Part shown: positions 1 through 5,484 of the stretch, piece after piece | How the letters are laid out: every line of letters starts with the position of its first letter | Position numbering within the stretch: the stretch's first letter is position 1 | Assembly: GCA_946543095.1 (NCBI GenBank) | Contig: CAMNLO010000010.1 | Coordinates: 1-13,856 of the forward strand | Direction: 5' to 3' | Length of the DNA stretch: 13,856 nucleotides | DNA from: an uncultured bacterium | GTDB taxonomy: Bacteria; Bacillota; Clostridia; Lachnospirales; Lachnospiraceae | Program-made: the position numbers and the translations under genes | Notes under the pieces: generated by a model | Told to the model about the DNA's origin: nothing | What the model saw: only the letters and a program-made list of their open reading frames with translations | Database searches by the model: none

Positions 1-2
1 AG

Positions 3-1853
3 CTCCTTCGCGCTTCGGAATATCAGGAGCAGCGCTACAGAGCCCATGTGGGAGAGATGTGCCGCTGGGTGGAGCGGCTGAAGGCGCAGAAGACCGACAG
101 GACCTTCTCCTTTACCTATGAGGAGCTGTTCCGGGAAGCCCTGTTCCTTTCCGGGAAGCAGGGGCAGAACGGGGAATTTGACTTAAAGGATCTGTACAAG
201 GGCGTGGAGCTGGATGAAAAAGAGCTCTGCGAGAAAACGGAAACGGAGTCCTACAGCAGCATCAGCGCCAGGCTGTTTTCCAGCCTGGATGAAAGAAACA
301 AGGCAGCGAAAAAGAACTCTCCGGAGATCATGGCCGTCTATGACAGGCTGCTTTCCTTAACGGAGCTGGAATCCCGCAGGGTAAACAGTTCTCCCGCAGA
401 TATGATCCATGCCTTAAGCGAACTCTATAATGCCTGCACCGCCTATATCAATAAGCAGGAATCCCGCTTTGCCGGCGGAAAATTTTCCGGCACCGGAAGA
501 GAGCGGCTGGATATGGTGGAGGATCTGCAGGAGCTCATCGAAGAGGAGATTGCAGCCTTCGGACACAAAAGCGAAGACGGAAACGTCACACTGAACGAAA
601 GCGCCCTGTCAAGACTCGCGGACCAGTGCGTTACGCAGACAAAGGCCAAAGAGGATGTGACCTTCCATGACATCTCGCTGCTCTTAAAGAGGCGCCAGCT
701 GATGAAGCGGGAGGAGGCCGTTTCCCAGGGCTCCAATTACAGGACAAAGGAGCGCATCCGCATACGGGAAAAGAAAAAAGTGGAGGCACCCCCGCCCCTG
801 ACAGAGGAGGAACGCACCAGAATGCGGGCTTCCGCGGCGCCTGCCGCCTTCTCGCAGCTGGACCCCCTGACGGTGGAAAAACAGCTTTCCTCAGGCAGCG
901 AGGTGGGAGATCTCCATTCCTATTCCGAACGGCTGGACGGCATGCTGGAGGGCAGAAAGAAGAATTCGCCCCAGATCATCGCCTATGCGGATCAGCTGGC
1001 GGCATTAACGGAATTAAAGGATATGCCCATTTTCCGGGGCGGCTACGGCCAGGGCCTTCAGGGCTTAAACGCGGAAGGCCGGTTTGCGCATCTGAACAAC
1101 CCGGCGGTGGACCGCTTAAACCAGTATATCGATGCGGTCAACGAGCTTACCAGGCGGCAGGACGCCTATATGGAAAAGCAGAATTCCCGGATCTTCGGCG
1201 GCACGGTGAGGGGCCAGGCCAGGATGGACCTGATGGCAAATGTGCATCAGACCTGCGTCTGGGAAGTGCAGAGCCTGATGAGCGACCGGGTGGACCGTTA
1301 TACCGGAAGGCACATCGCGGACACGGAAAAGCTGGTGCGCTATGTGGAGCAGCTCCTTGCTTCCGGCAAGGCCTTAGAGGAGATCACCTTCACGGACATC
1401 ACCAACCTGGCCAGACTGGAAGCGAAAGCAAAGGAGAGCGCAGAAAAGACAAGGACCCCCGGGCAGGCTCCCCAGGCGCCTGTGGAAGAGCAGCATCAGG
1501 AGCAACCGGTGCAGACGCAGTCCGAAGAGACCCGGTCCGAACAGCCTGTTTCCGCAGATGTGGTGCAGCTTTCCGACCTTCCGGCCCTGCAGGGCTATAT
1601 GGAGCGGCTTTCCGGCGCGAAAAAGGCGCTGGGGAGATCCGATTCCATCGAGTATCAGGCGGTAAAGGAAAGCCTGACCCTGCTTCTGCACTATTCCGAA
1701 GGCGCGGAAAGATCCGTCCTGAGGGAGCGCTATCGGGAAGTGGTGGAAAAGTGCGACAGATATCTGGAGAAAAGCCGGCGTAAAAACGACAGACACAAAT
1801 GCGTGGAGGAGCTTCGCCTCTTTTGTCTGAATGAAGATATGCGGCTTGGATAG
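3..1853 (+). CDS. Repeat-containing hypothetical protein, 5' end cut by window edge
   Basis: I do not recognise a named family. The frame is open from base 3 with no stop before it. A GTG at 48 and an ATG at 57 are possible starts, but neither has a good ribosome site, so the gene probably begins outside the window. Counting from the GTG at 48, about 600 residues remain. They are hydrophilic, with no signal peptide or membrane segment. Two long units resemble each other: residues 68-224 and 290-466. Each holds a Y-S-x-x-x-x-R-L start, a KKNSP motif, a Y-[IM]-x-K-Q-x-S-R motif followed by GG-x(4)-G-x-x-R, and a closing TF-x-D-I segment. A third, decayed unit is at about 509-597. Residues 5-36 look like the tail of an earlier unit, which supports an upstream extension. 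Linkers are charged or rich in Gln, Glu and Pro. Cytoplasmic location is inferred. The next gene starts 9 bases after the stop. Confidence 0.8.
   Translation, partial: LLRASEYQEQRYRAHVGEMCRWVERLKAQKTDRTFSFTYEELFREALFLSGKQGQNGEFDLKDLYKGVELDEKELCEKTETESYSSISARLFSSLDERNKAAKKNSPEIMAVYDRLLSLTELESRRVNSSPADMIHALSELYNACTAYINKQESRFAGGKFSGTGRERLDMVEDLQELIEEEIAAFGHKSEDGNVTLNESALSRLADQCVTQTKAKEDVTFHDISLLLKRRQLMKREEAVSQGSNYRTKERIRIREKKKVEAPPPLTEEERTRMRASAAPAAFSQLDPLTVEKQLSSGSEVGDLHSYSERLDGMLEGRKKNSPQIIAYADQLAALTELKDMPIFRGGYGQGLQGLNAEGRFAHLNNPAVDRLNQYIDAVNELTRRQDAYMEKQNSRIFGGTVRGQARMDLMANVHQTCVWEVQSLMSDRVDRYTGRHIADTEKLVRYVEQLLASGKALEEITFTDITNLARLEAKAKESAEKTRTPGQAPQAPVEEQHQEQPVQTQSEETRSEQPVSADVVQLSDLPALQGYMERLSGAKKALGRSDSIEYQAVKESLTLLLHYSEGAERSVLRERYREVVEKCDRYLEKSRRKNDRHKCVEELRLFCLNEDMRLG
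249..1838 (+). repeat. Two and a half tandem protein repeat units inside the first gene
   Basis: Unit 1 covers about 249-719, unit 2 about 915-1445 and a decayed unit 3 about 1572-1838. The likeness is at protein level and imperfect at DNA level, so these are old duplications. Matching landmarks are KKNSPEI versus KKNSPQI, AYINKQESR versus AYMEKQNSR, and DVTFHDI versus EITFTDI. Unit 3 keeps the YxERL start and the RYLEK motif but has lost the GG and G-x-x-R segment. Unit edges are approximate. Confidence 0.6.
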
Positions 1854-1862
1854 GACAGGGCA

Positions 1863-2783
1863 ATGAGGATCTGCAGGGTAACGGAAAAACAGCAAAACGG
1901 ATTTGCGGGCTTTATTCCGGCGGATGTGCTGATGCGGCTGGGCGCCGAGGGGTTTCATTCCCTGGGGCTGTTCGATGAAACGGGAAGCTTCCGCCCGGAG
2001 GGCTTTCTTCAGTTCTACAGCTGCCTTTCCCCCCAGCCGGCCGAGGAGCCGGTCCTGGAGATCCGTCATCTGTTCGTGAAAGAGGAAGCCCGGTTTGAGG
2101 GAAACGGGACAAAACTTCTCGGGGAAGTCATAGAGATTGGGCAGAAGGCTGGCGCGAAATCAGTGCTGGTGCAGCTGCCGAAGGATACGGAAAACAAAAC
2201 GCCGGAGATCCCGGATGCATCCGCAGAGCATGAGGCCCTCTCCGATGCGGCAGCCCTGAAACAGATGTTTGTAAAGGCGGGATTTTCCTTTCGGGACAAG
2301 CCCCGTTATCTGTTGGAAAGATCGCTTGCGGATTACGCGGGACTGCCCTTTTTAAGGGGGATCCCCCTGCAGCATGTAAAGCCCCTTTCCGCCCTGGATA
2401 AGGAGGCCTTAAACCAGGTCCTTCTCGCCGTCCATCCGGAGGTCCGGGCAGCGATCCGGCAGGCGCTTTCCGACAACAGCAAACAGCGCTTTGACTTTGA
2501 CTTAAGCTGCGTGTATCGTAAGGAGGAGATCTCCGGCATCATGCTCGTCAGCCATCTGCCCTCGGGGATCCTGGAGATCGAGCGGCTTCGCATGCTCCAT
2601 ACCAACGATCCGAAGAGCATGTTAGTCATGTTGAGATTCCTGGAGGATAAGGCCGCGGAAAAATATCCGAAGGAGCAGCTTTTGCGGATCGAAGGCCACA
2701 CGGAGCCCGCGGAAAAGCTGATCCAAAAGGTATTTCCGGAATGCAGCCCCGAGATCACGGAATTCGGGACGCTTGCCCTGTAA
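1863..2783 (+). CDS. Two-domain GNAT-like acyltransferase protein
   Basis: The 306-residue protein looks like two GNAT (Gcn5-related N-acetyltransferase) folds in a row. The first half has the acyl-CoA-binding motif A: a beta strand EIRHLFV at 66-72, then R77-x-x-G80-x-G82 leading into a helix. It ends with a GNAT-style VKAGFSF segment at 137-143. The second half (about 165-306) has the spacing of a GNAT core, with a strand ending GILEIERLRML at 235-245 followed by a helix, but no clear R-x-x-G-x-G, so it is probably non-catalytic. Known for the family: transfer of an acyl group from acyl-CoA to an amine. The substrate here is unknown. The start is an ATG 9 bases after the previous stop, which suggests co-transcription. 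It is followed by the largest gap in the left half, so the next gene may have its own promoter. Confidence 0.7.
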   Translation: MRICRVTEKQQNGFAGFIPADVLMRLGAEGFHSLGLFDETGSFRPEGFLQFYSCLSPQPAEEPVLEIRHLFVKEEARFEGNGTKLLGEVIEIGQKAGAKSVLVQLPKDTENKTPEIPDASAEHEALSDAAALKQMFVKAGFSFRDKPRYLLERSLADYAGLPFLRGIPLQHVKPLSALDKEALNQVLLAVHPEVRAAIRQALSDNSKQRFDFDLSCVYRKEEISGIMLVSHLPSGILEIERLRMLHTNDPKSMLVMLRFLEDKAAEKYPKEQLLRIEGHTEPAEKLIQKVFPECSPEITEFGTLAL

Positions 2784-2905
2784 AGCGGAAGGTTTCTCTT
2801 GTTTCACCCACCGACCGGTGCCGGGCCCGGCCGGAATGGTATTTGGAACTCATACAAAACGCCCGGAATGGAGGAACATGAAAAGTGCTCGGCATTGAGG
2901 GAAAG
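2784..2905 (+). promoter_or_regulatory. Leader region of the TAXI gene with a perfect GC palindrome
   Basis: This 122-base gap holds a perfect 12-base palindrome at 2820-2831 (GCCGGGCCCGGC) inside a longer C/G-rich stretch with further CCGG steps on both sides. No T-run follows, so it is not a standard terminator; it could be an operator or an RNA hairpin. I see no convincing -35/-10 pair. A strong GGAGG lies at 2870-2874. It is followed by an ATG at 2878 that opens a frame of only six codons, then by the GTG at 2885. The weaker GAGGG at 2897-2901 precedes the ATG at 2906. Confidence 0.35.
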
Positions 2906-3871
2906 ATGAAAAGAAACCTGTTACTGATCACACTGATCGCCACGATGGTTCTTACCGCCTGCGCGGGAGGTTCCCTTAGCAGCGAGGAAAAGGAGCTTGT
3001 CCTGGCCACCGGCGGCACCGGCGGCACCTACTTTGCGGTGGGAAGCGCCATGTCCACGGTGTTCAATCCGAAGCTGGAAAAATCCGGCCTCTCCGTCCTC
3101 TCCACAGGAGGCTCCAAGGCGAATATCCAGATGCTCTCCGAAAAGGCGGCGGATCTTGCCATCGTGCAGAATGATGTGATGTATTACGCCTATTCCGGCA
3201 CGGATCTTTTTGCGGAGGAGGGACAATTCGAAAAGTTCTCCGCCGTTGCCGGGCTTTATGACGAAACCGTCCAGATCGTGACCTGCGACGAAAGCCTGAA
3301 GACCGTGGCGGATCTGAAGGGGAAGACCGTTTCCGTAGGAGACGCGGGCAGCGGCACGGAGTTTAACTCCAGACAGATCCTGGAGGCCTACGGCATGAGC
3401 TTTGACGATATCAACGTGGTGAATGCCTCCTTCGCCGATTCCGCGGCGGCTTTAGGGACTGGCAAGATCGACGCTGCCATCATCGTGGCGGGAGCGCCCA
3501 CAAAGGCAGTCACGGAGCTTGCGGAGGAAAAGGGCATCCGCCTGATCGAAATGGATGCGGAGCATATCCGGATCCTGCAGTCCAAGTATCTGTTCTATAA
3601 GGAGACCACCATTCCCAAAGACACCTATGAGGGCCTTCCCGCGGATTCCACCACCGTGTCCGTCAGAGCCACTCTTGTGGCATCCGACAAGGTCCAGACG
3701 GATCAGGTCTATGAGCTGACCAAAATGCTGTTTGAAGAGAATGGTTCCCTGGCCAGCGCCCACAAAGAGCTGGAGAGCCTGACCCCGGAATCCGCTCTGG
3801 TGGGACTCAGTATTCCCCTGCATCCCGGAGCGAAAAAGTATTATGACGAAGCCGGCCTGCAGGCAGAGTGA
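2906..3871 (+). CDS. TAXI family TRAP transporter solute-binding lipoprotein
   Basis: This is an extracytoplasmic binding protein of the TAXI group, which normally delivers organic acids or amino acids to a TRAP-type secondary transporter. From the ATG at 2906 it has 321 residues. It starts with MKRN, a hydrophobic stretch and the lipobox LTAC, so Cys19 should be lipid-anchored to the outer face of the membrane. The mature part opens with LVLATGGTGGTYFAVGSAM (31-49), the hallmark of the family. It continues with AADLAIVQNDV (81-91), LKGKTVSVGDAGSGTE (137-152) and an ALGTGKIDAAI segment (182-192). A GTG at 2885, 10 bases after GGAGG, would add seven residues. I prefer 2906 because it gives a clean signal peptide. 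No TRAP membrane subunit occurs in the window, so it may feed a distant permease or act as a ligand sensor for the nearby membrane proteins. Confidence 0.9.
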   Translation: MKRNLLLITLIATMVLTACAGGSLSSEEKELVLATGGTGGTYFAVGSAMSTVFNPKLEKSGLSVLSTGGSKANIQMLSEKAADLAIVQNDVMYYAYSGTDLFAEEGQFEKFSAVAGLYDETVQIVTCDESLKTVADLKGKTVSVGDAGSGTEFNSRQILEAYGMSFDDINVVNASFADSAAALGTGKIDAAIIVAGAPTKAVTELAEEKGIRLIEMDAEHIRILQSKYLFYKETTIPKDTYEGLPADSTTVSVRATLVASDKVQTDQVYELTKMLFEENGSLASAHKELESLTPESALVGLSIPLHPGAKKYYDEAGLQAE

Positions 3872-3887
3872 GAGGAGAATTCATTCC

Positions 3888-4472
3888 ATGCTGACTCTTA
3901 AGCCTCTTTCCTCCACGGAGATCCGAACACTCCATACAGAGCGGATGCAGAAGGACTTTCCCAGAAAAGAGCTGAAAAAGCTGAACCTGATCCTGCACCT
4001 GATGCGGCGGGGGCGCTACTCCGCATATATAACTTTAGAGGAACAGGAGGACATAGGATACGCCTTCTTTACCCGGGACCCCTGTAAAAATAAGCTTTAT
4101 CTGCTGGATTATTACGCCATCCGGGAGGATCTCAGGAATCAGGGCTACGGCTCGGAACTGCTGAAACTGTTTTCGGAGAAGTTTAAGGAGTCCACGATCT
4201 TATTGTGCGAGGTTGAAAACCCTTTTCTTGAGGAAGACCCCCTGCTCAGGGCTTCCATGGAACGCCGGATGGATTTCTACCTGCGGAACGGATGGTGGGA
4301 CACGAGAGTAAACGCAAGGATGTTCGGTGTGGAGTACAGGCTTTTGGCAGCGCCTGTGAGTCAAAAGCTTTCGCGGGAGAAGATCGCTGACTGTTACCGG
4401 CTGATCTACAGGAATGTAGTTCCCACCCGGCGTTTAAAGAAAAATATGAAGCTTCGGTTCGCCGAAGAATAA
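3888..4472 (+). CDS. GNAT family N-acetyltransferase
   Basis: The 194-residue protein has the full GNAT signature. Strand 4, KLYLLDYYAI (69-78), is followed by R83-x-x-G86-x-G88 and a helix (motif A, acyl-CoA pyrophosphate binding), then TILLCEVENP (103-112) and a late FYLRNGWWD segment (130-138) typical of the C-terminal part of the fold. Family role: acyl transfer from acyl-CoA to an amine; the target is unknown. An in-frame ATG at 3843 overlaps the end of the TAXI gene and lacks a ribosome site. The ATG at 3888 has AGGAG at 3873-3877, 10 bases upstream, so I chose it. The gap to the TAXI stop is 16 bases, consistent with one transcript. The C-terminal 35 residues are rich in Lys and Arg. 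It is the second of three GNAT-fold genes around the TAXI gene. Confidence 0.8.
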   Translation: MLTLKPLSSTEIRTLHTERMQKDFPRKELKKLNLILHLMRRGRYSAYITLEEQEDIGYAFFTRDPCKNKLYLLDYYAIREDLRNQGYGSELLKLFSEKFKESTILLCEVENPFLEEDPLLRASMERRMDFYLRNGWWDTRVNARMFGVEYRLLAAPVSQKLSREKIADCYRLIYRNVVPTRRLKKNMKLRFAEE

Positions 4473-4491
4473 AAAGGAGCGATGTCAACGG

Positions 4492-5439
4492 ATGTATCTT
4501 GATCAACTGAGCTTTCTTCCGAAAGAAAAGGAAGAGATCATACTTGCCCATGGTTATAAGATAGTTACCTTTGAAGAAAAACCGCATTTTGACCCATATT
4601 ATGATAGAATGAATGACTGGTGGTCCTCCCCCATGAGCTTTATGGCCATGATCGCCTGGGAGACCGCCCTGAAATTTTATTATAAGGAAGTGGGAGAATA
4701 TCTGGTCTGTCTGGGGTGGGATGCCACCATCGGGAAAATGACGGTGCTGCCCTTTTTGGGGAAATACGAAAATAAGACTCTGGCGGAAGCCTTTCAGATC
4801 GTCAGAGAGGAGCTTGACGAAATGGGCTATCCCCTGTGCATCACGGATATGCGGGAGTGGATGCAGCCCTATTACGATGCCATCCCCGGCACGTCCTGGG
4901 AGAAGACGGAAAGCGACACCTTAAGCGACTATGTATACGCTGCCGCGGAATTTGACCATTTCCATGGAAAGTCCGGACAGTACCACAGATATTTCCTGAA
5001 GAATTATGACTATTCCGTGGAGGAGGTCACCCCTTCCCACCTGCCGGTGATCACGGACTTTATCCGGGAGATCTGGTGCTCCCATACGGATTGCGGCGCC
5101 TGCAATTACGGCTGTCCCATCGACTGCATCAGCAAGGTGCTTCCCTGCTTAAAGGAGATTTCGGGCTTCGGGATCCTGGTCCGGGTCGAAGGGAGGGTCG
5201 TAGGCTACTGCATCGGCTCTGTGCATAACGGAATGGCCATCTATCATTTCCAGAATACCAGAGAAGAATACCGGGGCATCGGGATGTTCATGTATCATGA
5301 GATCAGGACCCGTATGCTCCCCCATGTCAGCATCATCAGTCTGGGAGAGGATATGGGGCTTCCCGGCATCAGGACCTTCAAGACCCGCCTGGCACCCCAT
5401 GAGTGGATCCCGAGGTTTGAATATGCCCTGATGACATGA
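4492..5439 (+). CDS. DUF2156 (phosphatidylglycerol lysyltransferase C-terminal-like) protein
   Basis: The 315-residue soluble protein matches the DUF2156 family, the double-GNAT catalytic domain of MprF-type aminoacyl-phosphatidylglycerol synthases, here without membrane segments. Visible landmarks are SDYVY (145-149), a GKSGQYHRYFLKN segment (159-171), IYHFQNTREEYRG (250-262) and the near-C-terminal ISLGEDMGLPGIRTFKTRL (282-300), which corresponds to the family's EDLG-x-x-G-x-R-x-x-K core. Stand-alone members may move an aminoacyl group from tRNA to a lipid or peptide, but the substrate is not known. A cluster of cysteines (196, 201, 204, 208, 212, then 219) could bind metal. AAGGAG at 4474-4479 precedes the ATG at 4492. 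An ATG at 4482 is out of frame and opens only a short peptide. The gap to the upstream GNAT gene is 19 bases. Confidence 0.82.
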   Translation: MYLDQLSFLPKEKEEIILAHGYKIVTFEEKPHFDPYYDRMNDWWSSPMSFMAMIAWETALKFYYKEVGEYLVCLGWDATIGKMTVLPFLGKYENKTLAEAFQIVREELDEMGYPLCITDMREWMQPYYDAIPGTSWEKTESDTLSDYVYAAAEFDHFHGKSGQYHRYFLKNYDYSVEEVTPSHLPVITDFIREIWCSHTDCGACNYGCPIDCISKVLPCLKEISGFGILVRVEGRVVGYCIGSVHNGMAIYHFQNTREEYRGIGMFMYHEIRTRMLPHVSIISLGEDMGLPGIRTFKTRLAPHEWIPRFEYALMT

Positions 5440-5448
5440 TGATACAAT
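5417..5448 (+). promoter_or_regulatory. Possible sigma-A promoter before the sensor-MFS gene
   Basis: TGATACAAT at 5440-5448 reads as an extended -10 element (TGn plus TACAAT). TTGAAT at 5417-5422 could be a -35, but the 20-base spacer is long, so the extended -10 would have to carry most of the activity. Transcription would begin near 5455 and leave a leader of about 30 bases. The surrounding 45-base gap is clearly more AT-rich than the genes. It would let the sensor-phosphatase module be expressed apart from the left-hand genes. Confidence 0.3.
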
Positions 5449-5484
5449 TAAGACCATAATATAAAGCTTTGAGGAATACGATTT

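Noticed and set aside
2878..2898. Six-codon frame (MKSARH) after a strong GGAGG, possible leader peptide
   Set aside because: Spacing from GGAGG to its ATG is only three bases, the frame is tiny, and the same ribosome site could serve the GTG at 2885. It is noted only as a start-site ambiguity.
3843..3887. Earlier ATG for the GNAT gene overlapping the TAXI gene
   Set aside because: It has no ribosome site, and the added residues do not look like part of a GNAT fold; AGGAG fits the ATG at 3888.
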